Source: Ezakiella peruensis (GTDB taxonomy: Bacteria > Bacillota > Clostridia > Tissierellales > Peptoniphilaceae). From it: 64,000 nt of DNA. The stretch lies in the NCBI RefSeq assembly GCF_900215725.1, contig NZ_LT962470.1, positions 261,525 to 325,524 of the forward strand. The letters run 5' to 3'. Under the pieces are notes generated by a model that saw only the letters and a program-made list of their open reading frames with translations, did no database searches and had not been told where the DNA came from. The position numbers and the translations under genes were made by a program. This document shows, in pieces, positions 26,738-35,442 of this stretch; position 1 is the first letter of the stretch, and every line of letters begins with the position of its first letter.

Positions 26738-29105
26738 CCTTTATCCTTTTTATTTTAACTTGGCCATCCTCATAATCTACAAGGACTTTATCGCCTTCCA
26801 TAACATCGCCTTCGATTATTTTTTCGCTCAAATTATCTTCAAGTGCAGTTGTAAGGGCCCGTTTAAGTGGTCTTACACCAAAGACATCTGAGTAGCCGAT
26901 TTCAGCAATATGGTCGACAAATGCATCACTTACATCCACCTTGTATTTGTCGCTAACACGAGATTTGATATCTTCGATTTCCAAACGGGCAATTTTTTTA
27001 ACATTGTCCTTTGAAATCCTATCAAAGACAACTATCTCATCAATTCTATTTAAAAATTCTGGCCTAAAGGTATCTTTTAAAGCCTTGTTAACCTTGCCCT
27101 TGATGGATTCAAATTCAGAAGATGACCCTTCCATAAAGCCGATTGAATTTTGTTTTTCAAGTTGGCTGGTGCCTGCATTTGAAGTCATAATTATAACTGT
27201 GTTTTTAAAGTTAACTTCCTTACCCTTGCTGTCTGAAAGCCTACCTTCTTCTAAAATTTGCAAGAGGGCGTTAAATACATCTGGGTGAGCCTTTTCAATT
27301 TCGTCAAACAAAATAACTTGATAAGGCTTTCTCCTAACATTTTCTGTTAATTGTCCGCCTTCTTCAAAGCCTACATAGCCCGGAGGCGATCCAATTAGCT
27401 TGGAAACCGAATGCCTTTCCATATATTCACTCATATCTATAACTGTCATGGCGTTTTCGTCACCAAAGAGTTCGTATGAAACCCTCTTTGCCAAATAAGT
27501 TTTACCAACTCCAGTTGGTCCAACAAAAAGCATGGACGCTATTGGACGGTTAGGATTTTTAAGTCCTGCCTTAGACCGTTTTATGGCCTTATCTATTACA
27601 TCAATTGCTGGATCTTGGCCAATGACTTTTGCCTTTAGATTGTCTTTAAAGGTCCTGAGCTTTTCCAATTCAGTTGAAGTCATATCGCTTACAGGAACCT
27701 TTGACCACCTACTTACAATGGTTTCAATCATTGGTGTGTCCACTATATTTTTTGTATTTTCAACTGGCCTTGGACTGTCACCAATCCGCGCCTCGATTAT
27801 TTTTTCTTCGTCTCTTAGCTTAGCGGCCTTGATAAAATCTTCATCGCCTATAGCCTTCATCTTTTCATCTTGGATCCTCAAGAGATTTTCCTTTAGGATG
27901 TCCATATCATCCTTGACCTTGACCTTAGTTCTAGCCTTACTCATGGCCTCGTCCATTACGTCGATGGCCTTGTCTGGCAAAAATCTTTCGCTAAGATATC
28001 TCTTGGACAAGGTTACAGATTTTACAAGGGCTTCATCGGTAATTTTTACATTGTGATAGCGTTCAAAATCTTCCTTAATTCCGCGAAGAATTTCAATTGA
28101 CTCCTCAACGCTTGGCTCTTCAACAACAATTGTTTGCAGCCTGCGCTCAAGGGCTGAATCCTTTTCTATATATTTTTTGTATTCGTCAAAAGTGGTTGCA
28201 CCTATAATTTGAATATCGCCACGAGCCAAATATGGCTTTAAAATATTTGACGCATCCAAAGAGCCTTCGCTGCCACCAGCGCCTACAATATTGTGAATTT
28301 CATCTATAAATAAAATCATGGACTTGTCCTTGGAGGCGCGTTCCAAAAGCTTCTTGATCCTGCTTTCAAAATCGCCTCTGTACTTGGTCCCTGCAACCAG
28401 TGAAGTCATATCCACCATGTAGATATTTTTGTCAGATAGATAATAAGGTACTTCACCCTTCTCTATGCGTTCAGCCAGCCCATAAACTATTGCCGTCTTA
28501 CCAACGCCAGGCTCACCGATTAAAGTTGGATTGTTCTTGGTCCTACGAGATAGAATTTGAATCATCCGTTCGATTTCATCTTCCCTACCAATAACCGGGT
28601 CAATCTTGCCCGCCTTGTATCTGTCGTTTAAATTTATCGTATACTCTTCTATTGATTCATCATCCGAAAAATCTTCGTCATCTTCAGAAACAATGGACCT
28701 GATAAAGGCATTTTCATCAAAGCCCAAAGTATCAAGGACCATCTCCGTCATATCGTATTTGTCACTTATAGCACAAATGGCAAGGACTTCTGGACTTACA
28801 TCGTCCAAGGCAAAATATTCTGCCCTTTTCTTGGCTTCAAACATCAAAATATTTCTGGCCCCTTGGGCATAGCCCTCCGGCTTGGTGTAGTCTCCTTGGC
28901 CCACCAAGTCATAGAGAGCCTGCCTAAAACGCCTGTAGGTCATCCCGTATTGGGCAAAGGCCTGCTTAACCTCTGAATTATATTTTAAAAGTGCAAGCAC
29001 AATGTGCTCACTACCCAGGTTTTTTGCCCCCAGGCTCTCCGCTTCCTCGTGGGCAAGCTGGATTATACTTTTGGCATCTTGATCAAAATTTGTTAAATCA
29101 AACAC
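26709..29105 (-). CDS. clpC: ATP-dependent chaperone ClpC
   Basis: A 798-residue Clp/Hsp100 unfoldase. N-terminal double Clp-N repeat (1-140), AAA1 with GEPGVGKTA, the middle UVR-like segment (LRIQDEKMKAIGDEDFIKAAKLRDEEK, about 420-445), AAA2 with GPTGVGKTY, and a C-terminal D2-small domain. The middle domain is where ClpC proteins are held inactive and where adaptors such as McsB and MecA act. It partners ClpP, which is not in this window. Fourth gene of ctsR-mcsA-mcsB-clpC-radA. Confidence 0.97.
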   Translation of the reverse strand: MFDLTNFDQDAKSIIQLAHEEAESLGAKNLGSEHIVLALLKYNSEVKQAFAQYGMTYRRFRQALYDLVGQGDYTKPEGYAQGARNILMFEAKKRAEYFALDDVSPEVLAICAISDKYDMTEMVLDTLGFDENAFIRSIVSEDDEDFSDDESIEEYTINLNDRYKAGKIDPVIGREDEIERMIQILSRRTKNNPTLIGEPGVGKTAIVYGLAERIEKGEVPYYLSDKNIYMVDMTSLVAGTKYRGDFESRIKKLLERASKDKSMILFIDEIHNIVGAGGSEGSLDASNILKPYLARGDIQIIGATTFDEYKKYIEKDSALERRLQTIVVEEPSVEESIEILRGIKEDFERYHNVKITDEALVKSVTLSKRYLSERFLPDKAIDVMDEAMSKARTKVKVKDDMDILKENLLRIQDEKMKAIGDEDFIKAAKLRDEEKIIEARIGDSPRPVENTKNIVDTPMIETIVSRWSKVPVSDMTSTELEKLRTFKDNLKAKVIGQDPAIDVIDKAIKRSKAGLKNPNRPIASMLFVGPTGVGKTYLAKRVSYELFGDENAMTVIDMSEYMERHSVSKLIGSPPGYVGFEEGGQLTENVRRKPYQVILFDEIEKAHPDVFNALLQILEEGRLSDSKGKEVNFKNTVIIMTSNAGTSQLEKQNSIGFMEGSSSEFESIKGKVNKALKDTFRPEFLNRIDEIVVFDRISKDNVKKIARLEIEDIKSRVSDKYKVDVSDAFVDHIAEIGYSDVFGVRPLKRALTTALEDNLSEKIIEGDVMEGDKVLVDYEDGQVKIKRIKDEEKQSVQV

Positions 29106-29117
29106 TGTCTCACCTTC

Positions 29118-30056
29118 TTATAATAGTTCAAAAATCTTTTTGTAATAGTATTTTTCTAATTCTTCATTCATAATGCCCTTGGACTTTAAGTGCTCAGGCT
29201 GAGTGTTTACAAGGAGAGTATTAATTGTCTCTGCTTCAATTCTCTCGCCAATAGCTTCTTTGTAAATGGTTATGTCATCTACAACCCTCAAGAAGTCTAC
29301 AAAGCTCACTGCCTCCATAGACTTGTATTTATCAATCCTATCTTTAATATAGGAAATAAATTCTTCATCTCCGGCTAGGTCTTCCCTTTCTGCAGCCTCC
29401 ATAATGCAAAGTTCTTCTGCAATATTTTTCATAAAATTTAATTCTTTTTCAATATTGCCCTTAGAAATCATCCTCAAGACAAAAAATGCAGATGGCCTTG
29501 AACCACTGTTAAATGGGAGAAGCATGGCTCCTGGCATCTTCATTATTTTCTTTATTAGAGTCAAAATCCTGTTCTTGTTCATCATAGCCGGCAGGTGCAA
29601 GAGGACATCAAAAACCAAACCATTGCCACAAAGTGGAGTGGTTGCTGTCAGATATCCAAAGTTCCTGTCCTTTTGAAAGGTAAAATTATTTGATAAATCT
29701 CTTTCAATAGGCTTTAGCTTCTGATAAGCAGCATCCCAGGAACCTGCCTTGGCGCTCATCAGAATGTGGTCGACATCATTTATAATAATAAAAATATTTT
29801 CTTCTTCATTATAGAGAATCGACGGATCGGTTTCGTCTGTAATATTCATGGACAAGAGGTTCATCTCTTGGATAAAATTAATTTCATCCTGCATATTCCT
29901 ATAAGAAGGAATATATTTTAGGGGAACTTCCACAGCTCCTGCAGCGCTTATAATCTTGTCCCTAAGGTCAGACCGTTCGTTCCAATTCATCTTCTCTACA
30001 TATTTATAACCCGACACATTGCGAATCAGGTCTATATTGTAACCGCTAATAATCAT
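29118..30056 (-). CDS. mcsB: McsB-family protein, catalytic motifs lost (pseudo-arginine-kinase)
   Basis: A 312-residue homologue of protein-arginine kinase McsB by position, by GYLT..HLPA (134-156), by the C-terminal NTLLVNTQPEHL, and by overlap (4 bp) with mcsA. Active-site landmarks that I know from B. subtilis McsB are gone. The SSRIRLARN nucleotide arginines are replaced by SGYNIDLIRN (4-13); the NEEDH catalytic Glu by NDVDH (93-97); the TGLRAS arginine by NGLVFD (145-150); and RGIYGEGSEA by LLPFNSGSRPS (179-189). The gene is intact and in a conserved operon, so it is probably still made as an adaptor for ClpC or CtsR without kinase activity. This is inferred from sequence. Confidence 0.85.
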   Translation of the reverse strand: MIISGYNIDLIRNVSGYKYVEKMNWNERSDLRDKIISAAGAVEVPLKYIPSYRNMQDEINFIQEMNLLSMNITDETDPSILYNEEENIFIIINDVDHILMSAKAGSWDAAYQKLKPIERDLSNNFTFQKDRNFGYLTATTPLCGNGLVFDVLLHLPAMMNKNRILTLIKKIMKMPGAMLLPFNSGSRPSAFFVLRMISKGNIEKELNFMKNIAEELCIMEAAEREDLAGDEEFISYIKDRIDKYKSMEAVSFVDFLRVVDDITIYKEAIGERIEAETINTLLVNTQPEHLKSKGIMNEELEKYYYKKIFELL

Positions 30057-30496
30057 TCTATATTCTCCATCATGGCCTTAATCTCTTGGGCCCTCTCATA
30101 GTCTTCAGTTCTAATCGCTATATCCAATTCCTTCCTCAAGTCATCCATATAAGATTTTTTTGAATTTTCCCTGGTGGTTGGCATTAGATTTTTGATCTTC
30201 AACAAGTTTTCAATTTCATTTTTAAAGCAGGAATAGCAAACTTCACAGCCAGCCATTTGCGTAATCTTTAATTCGCTCAGCTTGGTCCCACAATTTGGGC
30301 AAGTGATTTCGTTAATATCCTTCTCTTCCATGGAATTTTCCAATTCCTTGATCAGGTTCATAATCTGATTGTTAAAAATAACCTTGACATCAATATTGGA
30401 ATCGTCACCTATATTAAACATTTCCTTTAACTCTTCAAGAGGAAGCTTTTTAAAATCATCGTATTCAAAATTATTAAAAGAAAAAAAATTATTCAT
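30053..30496 (-). CDS. mcsA: McsA, activator of McsB
   Basis: A 147-residue protein from ATG 30496 (GGAGAG ribosome site); the longer frame begins inside ctsR. It has a treble-clef zinc module (CPNC at about residue 64 and GCEVCYSC) and a C-terminal UVR coiled coil (KSYMDDLRKELDIAIRTEDYERAQEIKAMME). McsA normally binds McsB and stimulates its kinase activity. The N-terminal 60 residues are an extension that replaces the usual first zinc-finger region. It overlaps ctsR by 8 bp and mcsB by 4 bp. Confidence 0.9.
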   Translation of the reverse strand: MNNFFSFNNFEYDDFKKLPLEELKEMFNIGDDSNIDVKVIFNNQIMNLIKELENSMEEKDINEITCPNCGTKLSELKITQMAGCEVCYSCFKNEIENLLKIKNLMPTTRENSKKSYMDDLRKELDIAIRTEDYERAQEIKAMMENIE

Positions 30497-30959
30497 CTTC
30501 ACTCTCCTTCGCAAGCACCAGCAAGATATTTTTTAAAATCGAAGCCCGCAGCCTATTTTTCTCGCCCGGTCTAACATCCAAGCTCCTGTCGCTTAAGCTG
30601 CTAGCTATAAGAGCGGATTCTCTTTTCGTAATAATGCCCGAATCAAAAAGCGAATCCAAAATCAAGTCCACCTCGCTGGCCGTAACTGAATCACCAATTG
30701 TATCCACAAGCATGGATTCAAAATCACTTGTAGTCGTTAAATTTATCTTTTCAATTGATATATATCCGCCGCCGCCACGTCTACTTTCAATATAGTAGCC
30801 CATTTGCGGCTGAAATCTAGTCTCTAAAACATAATTAATTTGAGATGGCGAGCACTTAAATGAATCTGCCAGAGCATTTCTCCTGACCTCAACGTATCCG
30901 CCGCTCTCCTCAAGCATCTCTTTTAAAAATTCTTCTATAATATCGGTAAGCCTTGCCAA
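30489..30959 (-). CDS. ctsR: Class III stress repressor CtsR
   Basis: A 156-residue CtsR. N-terminal helix-turn-helix LADSFKCSPSQINYVLETRF, then the glycine-rich wing YIESRRGGGGYISI that senses heat in CtsR proteins. The start is TTG 30959 with AGGAGTG upstream. It represses clp genes in unstressed cells. In Bacillus, McsB phosphorylates and displaces it; with the McsB here apparently inactive, release must rest on intrinsic thermosensing or on adaptor binding alone. Confidence 0.93.
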   Translation of the reverse strand: MARLTDIIEEFLKEMLEESGGYVEVRRNALADSFKCSPSQINYVLETRFQPQMGYYIESRRGGGGYISIEKINLTTTSDFESMLVDTIGDSVTASEVDLILDSLFDSGIITKRESALIASSLSDRSLDVRPGEKNRLRASILKNILLVLAKESEDE

Positions 30960-30971
30960 TTAAATCACTCC

Positions 30972-30986
30972 TTTGACTTTGACTTT
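30972..30986 (-). promoter_or_regulatory. Candidate CtsR operator
   Basis: On the minus strand two tandem GTCAAA words (AAAGTCAAAGTCAAAG) lie directly upstream of the ctsR ribosome site. CtsR boxes are direct repeats of GGTCAAA, normally 10 bp apart; the spacing here is 6 bp, so the match is imperfect. Confidence 0.4.
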
Positions 30987-30989
30987 CTT

Positions 30990-31285
30990 TAACTATTAAT
31001 ACCCAGAGAAATTTTTGTTTAAACAAGGGCCTCTTGCTAAATATAATTTGCAATTTACAAGTCTTTTGGTCTTAAAAAATAAATTTTAATTTGCAATTTT
31101 TTTCAAAAGTAAAATACAAATCAGAGCAAAATCAAATCGCAAAAAAATTTCAAATGTAATTTCAAATTAAAATAAATTGCAAATCGCAAAAAAATTTCAA
31201 AAATGATTTCAAAGAAAATCAAAATTAAAAATCACAGACAAGTTTCATTACAAAAATCCTTCTTCGAGGCAAGATAATTTTACCA
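30990..31285. repeat. AT-rich intergenic with degenerate short repeats
   Basis: About 300 bp between ctsR and the rplA terminator. Words of the type AAATTGCAAATCGCAAAAAAATTTCAAA recur several times (about 31085-31110, 31130-31160, 31170-31215), giving a slippage-prone tract. No gene. The ctsR promoter should be inside it, but I cannot pick one convincingly. Confidence 0.5.
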
Positions 31286-31311
31286 ATAAAAAAGCCACCC
31301 TTGCGGGTGGC
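31286..31311 (-). terminator. Terminator after rplA
   Basis: GCCACCC pairs with GGGTGGC around TTGC, followed on the minus strand by a six-T run. It ends the rpmG-to-rplA transcript. Confidence 0.9.
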
Positions 31312-31327
31312 AAAATAAATTTCAATC

Positions 31328-32026
31328 TTATTTGTTTTCAAATTGGCTTGTAGCTAATTTAACTCCAGGTCCCATTGTTGAGCAAACTGTGAGTGATCTA
31401 AGGTACTTACCTTTTGCAGCAGCTGGTTTAGCCTTTACGATAGCTTCCATAATTGCATCTAAGTTTTCCTTAAGTTTTTCTTCACCAAAGCTCTTCTTAC
31501 CAATAACGGTGTGGATGATGTTTGCCTTATCAAGTCTGTATTCAACTTTACCAGCCTTAACTTCGTTAACAGCCTTTGCAACATCCATTGTAACTGTACC
31601 ACTCTTTGGGTTTGGCATTAAACCCTTAGGTCCTAGAACCTTACCAAGCCTACCTACAAGACCCATCATATCTGGTGTTGTGATAAGTGTATCGAAATCA
31701 AACCAGTTTTCATTTTGGATTTTTTCAATCATATCTTCAGCGCCAACAAAATCTGCTCCAGCTTCTTGAGCTTCTTTTTCCTTGTCGCCCTTTGCAATTA
31801 CAAGTACGCGAACTTCTTGTCCTGTTCCGTGTGGCAGAACGATAGCACCACGAACTTGTTGGTCAGCGTGTCTGCCGTCAACACCAAGTCTTGCGTGTAA
31901 TTCAATTGTTTCGTCAAATTTTGCTGTTGAACCCTTTAATACATTTTGTAGAGCTTCATTTGCATCATAAAGCTCAAATCTATCAAATTGCTTAACAGCT
32001 TCTTGATATTTTTTTCCTCTTCTCAT
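31328..32026 (-). CDS. rplA: 50S ribosomal protein L1
   Basis: A 232-residue L1. N-terminal [14 protein letters not shown], then [22 protein letters not shown], and the RNA-binding [14 protein letters not shown] (about 132-145), all standard. It forms the L1 stalk of the large subunit. Last gene of rpmG-secE-nusG-rplK-rplA; a terminator follows and rplJ/rplL are not next, although they usually are. Confidence 0.98.
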   Translation of the reverse strand: MRRGKKYQEAVKQFDRFELYDANEALQNVLKGSTAKFDETIELHARLGVDGRHADQQVRGAIVLPHGTGQEVRVLVIAKGDKEKEAQEAGADFVGAEDMIEKIQNENWFDFDTLITTPDMMGLVGRLGKVLGPKGLMPNPKSGTVTMDVAKAVNEVKAGKVEYRLDKANIIHTVIGKKSFGEEKLKENLDAIMEAIVKAKPAAAKGKYLRSLTVCSTMGPGVKLATSQFENK

Positions 32027-32041
32027 TATATTAACCCCCTA

Positions 32042-32467
32042 CTATTGTTCTACTTCTACGCCCATGCTTCTTGCAGTACCTGCAACAAGTCTCATAGCTG
32101 ATTCGATTGATGCAGCATTTAAGTCTGGCATCTTGATTTCAGCGATTTCTTTTAATTGAGCCTTTGTTAGCTTACCAACTTTTTTCTTGTTTGGTTCACC
32201 TGATGCAGATTCAAGTTTAAGAGCCTTCTTAATTAGAACTGCTGCTGGTGGGGTCTTTGTAATAAATGTGAATGATCTGTCTTGGTAAACAGTGAGCACA
32301 ACAGGGATAATTAAACCTGCTTGGTCAGCTGTCTTTGCGTTAAATTCCTTTGTAAATTGCACAATGTTAACACCGTGAGGTCCAAGAGCTGTACCTACTG
32401 GTGGTGCAGGAGTTGCCTTACCTGCTGGGATTTGCAATTTAACTAATGCTAAAACTTTCTTAGCCAT
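32042..32467 (-). CDS. rplK: 50S ribosomal protein L11
   Basis: A 141-residue L11 with the N-terminal [25 protein letters not shown] (proline hinge contacting 23S rRNA and the thiostrepton site) and the C-terminal RNA-binding domain [11 protein letters not shown]. Part of the GTPase-associated centre. Gap to rplA 15 bp. Confidence 0.98.
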   Translation of the reverse strand: MAKKVLALVKLQIPAGKATPAPPVGTALGPHGVNIVQFTKEFNAKTADQAGLIIPVVLTVYQDRSFTFITKTPPAAVLIKKALKLESASGEPNKKKVGKLTKAQLKEIAEIKMPDLNAASIESAMRLVAGTARSMGVEVEQ

Positions 32468-32527
32468 AATTTCCTCCTTAGTATATTGTGGTCCGATAGG
32501 AGAGTATCTGCCACACTTTCAAATTAA

Positions 32528-33079
32528 TTAGATTTTTTCAACTTGGTCATAGTCAATATCAACAATATTTGCTTGACCGAACATGTCTACTAATACTTTT
32601 AATATTCTCTCTTCTTTTTTAACTTCTTTAACTTCGACTACCTTATCCTTAAAAGGACCAGTCATAACTAAAACTCTGTCTCCAATTTCAACATCGACCG
32701 GCTTTTTAGGAATTTCATCAGTCATACCTAAACTCTTGAGCTCGCGATCAGTCAAAGGAACCGGGTCACCCGAAGGTCCAACAAAGCCGGTAACTCCTCT
32801 AGTGTTACGCACTAAAAACCAGCTCTCGGTGTCATTTATCATATTGACAAGCACGTAGCCTGGGAAAGACTTTCTGGTCTTTAATTTGCCAGGATTGTTT
32901 TTGTCTTGATAAGATTCCATCGGAACTATTACCTCAAAAATATTATCCTTATAACCTCTGCTTGCAACCATTTGTTCGATAGTCGCCTTAACTTTGTTTT
33001 CGTGACCGCTATATGTGTGAACCACATACCATTTAGCGTCTTTTCTTCTCTCTTCGTTATTGCCTAACAACTCAGTCAT
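32528..33079 (-). CDS. nusG: Transcription elongation/antitermination factor NusG
   Basis: A 183-residue NusG with an NGN domain (WYVVHTYSGHENKVKATIE at 17-35, PGYVLVNM at about 75) and a C-terminal KOW domain (VEIGDRVLVMTGPFKDKVVEV). It binds the RNA polymerase clamp and links it to Rho or ribosome. It lies 1 bp behind secE. Confidence 0.98.
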   Translation of the reverse strand: MTELLGNNEERRKDAKWYVVHTYSGHENKVKATIEQMVASRGYKDNIFEVIVPMESYQDKNNPGKLKTRKSFPGYVLVNMINDTESWFLVRNTRGVTGFVGPSGDPVPLTDRELKSLGMTDEIPKKPVDVEIGDRVLVMTGPFKDKVVEVKEVKKEERILKVLVDMFGQANIVDIDYDQVEKI

Positions 33080-33080
33080 C

Positions 33081-33287
33081 CTACTTTAAAATCAAACTGT
33101 AGACGTAACCAATTCCAAGGTCAAGTAGATAAACTAAGATACTAAACAAAACGCTAAATACAAGCACTGTAACAGTATAGTTAAAGAGTTCTTTTTTTGT
33201 AGGCCATACAACTTTTTTAGTTTCAAGGCGAACGCCTCTTAAATAAGTTGATAACTTGCCCTTCTTGTTTGCATTTTCGTTTGCCAT
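33081..33287 (-). CDS. secE: Preprotein translocase subunit SecE
   Basis: A 68-residue single-span SecE: amphipathic region ETKKVVWPTKKELFNYT followed by one transmembrane helix (about 41-63), the minimal Gram-positive form. It clamps SecY in the membrane channel. Classic order rpmG-secE-nusG. Confidence 0.96.
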   Translation of the reverse strand: MANENANKKGKLSTYLRGVRLETKKVVWPTKKELFNYTVTVLVFSVLFSILVYLLDLGIGYVYSLILK

Positions 33288-33301
33288 TTTAAAATTCCTT
33301 T

Positions 33302-33451
33302 CTACTTGGTTTCCTTGTGAACGGTGTGCTTTTGACAGAACTTGCAGTATTTCTTGAGCTCAACTCTATCTGTTGTGTGAGTCTTGTTCTTGGAAGTTCT
33401 GTAATTTCTTTGTTTGCATTCAGTGCATTCCAAAGTAATCATGTCTCTCAT
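33302..33451 (-). CDS. rpmG: 50S ribosomal protein L33
   Basis: A 49-residue protein (start ATG 33451, GGGAGGTGG ribosome site). Begins [17 protein letters not shown] and ends [14 protein letters not shown]. The two CxxC pairs make it the zinc-binding form of L33, with NYRTSKNK typical. It is first gene of the secE-nusG operon. Confidence 0.95.
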   Translation of the reverse strand: MRDMITLECTECKQRNYRTSKNKTHTTDRVELKKYCKFCQKHTVHKETK

Positions 33452-33505
33452 CTTTCCACCTCCCGTTTAATGCCCGCACACTTGGGGGCAAAACAATTAC
33501 ATCTA

Positions 33506-33534
33506 ATTATACATTAAATAATTCCGATTGTCAA
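33506..33534 (-). promoter_or_regulatory. Promoter of rpmG-secE-nusG-rplKA
   Basis: Perfect -35 TTGACA (33529-33534), exactly 17 bp, perfect -10 TATAAT (33506-33511) on the minus strand; a full-consensus promoter suited to a ribosomal operon. Confidence 0.92.
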
Positions 33535-33753
33535 CGCGGAAAGGCTGTTTTTCAAAAGTTTTTCTTCTTTTATGAAAAATATTTTATGCAATGAAAAATT
33601 AAATATAAAAATACAAGTAAAAAAATTTTTTTAAATTATGAACAATGAATAATTACACGTTAAATATTTTTTTGATCGCAGAAAATATATAGAGAGGCAA
33701 AGAAAAAACAGCGAGATTTCTCCCGCCGCTTTGTAATAATAAATATTTTTAAA
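33535..33753. other. Intergenic between oppA and the rpmG promoter
   Basis: AT-rich with no gene. On the minus strand an imperfect hairpin (AGCG..AGA/TCTCGCT, about 33699-33725) followed by TTTTTTC probably terminates the opp operon. Confidence 0.5.
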
Positions 33754-35421
33754 TTATCTTAAAGATGGATCGATCCATACTCTTGAGAATTCTCCTTCTG
33801 TTGTGTATGGTGTAGCTTCGTCTGCTGGTGATCCCTTTACATAGTTTTTGATTGGATATTCAACGCCTTTGTTTGAGAAGTAAACTACTGGAAGATCTTC
33901 GTATAGAATTTCTTGGATTCTTCTGTAGTGAACTGCCCTGTCTTCATATTCTGTTGCAATGTTTGCAAGTTCGAATTCCTTATCGAGTTCTGGGTTTGAA
34001 TAGTTTCCATAGTTCATTGGGCCGCCTGTTACAAATCTGATTCCCATTGCTGAGATGTCTGGTCCCATGTAGCCGCCTAGAACTGTGAAGTCAAAATCTT
34101 TTCTTTCTAGAACTTTTTCATCATAAGTTGGGTCGTCCATTGAGTTGTGGTTTAATTTAATGCCCATTTCCTTGAATTGTTCTGTTAGAACAACTACGAA
34201 ATCATCCCAACCAGGGAATGTATCGATTGTTGTTTCAAAATAATATCCATCTGCATCTTTTGTGTAACCTGCAGCTTCTATTAATTCTTGAGCTTTTGCA
34301 AGGTCTCTTTCAGGGCTCTTTACGTCTTTGTTAATTGCCCAAGCATATTCTGGAGCGATAAAGTATTCTGAAATTGTGCCTTGTTCTTTTAGAACTCTCT
34401 TGTAGATGTCTTCACGGTCAATACCATAAAGTACAGCTTCTCTTAAGTTCTTATCTGTGAAAATTCCGCTTTCCATGTTGAAGCAAAGGTATGATTTGTT
34501 TGGCCATGATTTTGGAACAAATCTAAATCTGTCGTCTTTTTTGAGATTTTCAATTTCTGTTGCTGGTACACCTGCTAGAGTTTGGTCAATTTCATCGTTT
34601 AACCAAGCTTGGTAAGCTGTGTTGTCGTCTGGAATAATCTTGAAGATTAGTTTATCTACATAAGGTCCTTCCCCAAAGAAATCTGGATTTTTTTCTAGAG
34701 TGATTGATTCACCTTCAACCATTTCAACAAATTTAAATGGACCAGTTCCAATTGGATTGTAGTTAGCATCATTGGTTAGCCAATCTGTGCCTTCGTAAAT
34801 GTGCTTAGGCATAATGTATGTTCCCATCCATGCAATGTATCCAAGTAGACCTGAATCTGGTTGGCTTAGGTGGAAAACAACTGTGTCTTTATCTTTAACT
34901 TCTACACTTTCAACAGATGAGAGTGAGCTTGATGCGAAACCTTTTTTATCCATGATTTCATCAAAAGTCCACTTTACGTCTTCTGCTGAGAAATCTTCGC
35001 CGTCGTGCCACTTAACATCCTTGTGTAGGTGGAAGATCAAAGTCTTGCCTTCGTCTTCATATTCATAAGATTCTGCAAGGTCGTTGATGATTTCCCCATT
35101 ACCATTAATCTTTAAAAGTTTGTTAAATGTGTTTTGAATAATTTGGTAAGCAGCGTTGTCAGCTGTTGCACATGGGTTGAATTGACTTGGTTCCTTGCCA
35201 AGGCTGACAATAAATGTGCCGCCTTCTACTGGACCATCAGTCTTTTCGACCTTGTCGTCTTTCTTGTCTTCCGTTGTTTCTGTCTTTTCTTCTGTCTTTG
35301 TTTCTGTTTCTGCTGGTTTTGTTTCATCAGTCTTTGGTGCATCGTTTTTGCAAGCAAATAATGATGTCAAAGTTAGCAGAGCAATAAGTAAAATAATTAT
35401 TGCTTTTGATTGTCTTTTCAT
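33754..35421 (-). CDS. oppA: Peptide-binding lipoprotein of an Opp/Dpp ABC importer
   Basis: A 555-residue extracytoplasmic solute-binding protein, family 5. Signal peptide with lipobox SLFAC, then a Thr/Lys/Glu-rich linker (residues 30-65) and the SBP_bac_5 fold: GTFIVSLGKEPSQFNPC, FHLHKDVKWHDGEDFSAEDVKWTFDEI and YFNxES-like LCFNMESGIF. Size and motifs fit oligopeptide binding. It lies 21 bp behind oppF, last in the operon. Import may now be broken because oppD upstream is cut by a mobile element. Confidence 0.9.
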   Translation of the reverse strand: MKRQSKAIIILLIALLTLTSLFACKNDAPKTDETKPAETETKTEEKTETTEDKKDDKVEKTDGPVEGGTFIVSLGKEPSQFNPCATADNAAYQIIQNTFNKLLKINGNGEIINDLAESYEYEDEGKTLIFHLHKDVKWHDGEDFSAEDVKWTFDEIMDKKGFASSSLSSVESVEVKDKDTVVFHLSQPDSGLLGYIAWMGTYIMPKHIYEGTDWLTNDANYNPIGTGPFKFVEMVEGESITLEKNPDFFGEGPYVDKLIFKIIPDDNTAYQAWLNDEIDQTLAGVPATEIENLKKDDRFRFVPKSWPNKSYLCFNMESGIFTDKNLREAVLYGIDREDIYKRVLKEQGTISEYFIAPEYAWAINKDVKSPERDLAKAQELIEAAGYTKDADGYYFETTIDTFPGWDDFVVVLTEQFKEMGIKLNHNSMDDPTYDEKVLERKDFDFTVLGGYMGPDISAMGIRFVTGGPMNYGNYSNPELDKEFELANIATEYEDRAVHYRRIQEILYEDLPVVYFSNKGVEYPIKNYVKGSPADEATPYTTEGEFSRVWIDPSLR

Positions 35422-35442
35422 AATTCCTCCTAATTTTAAAAA

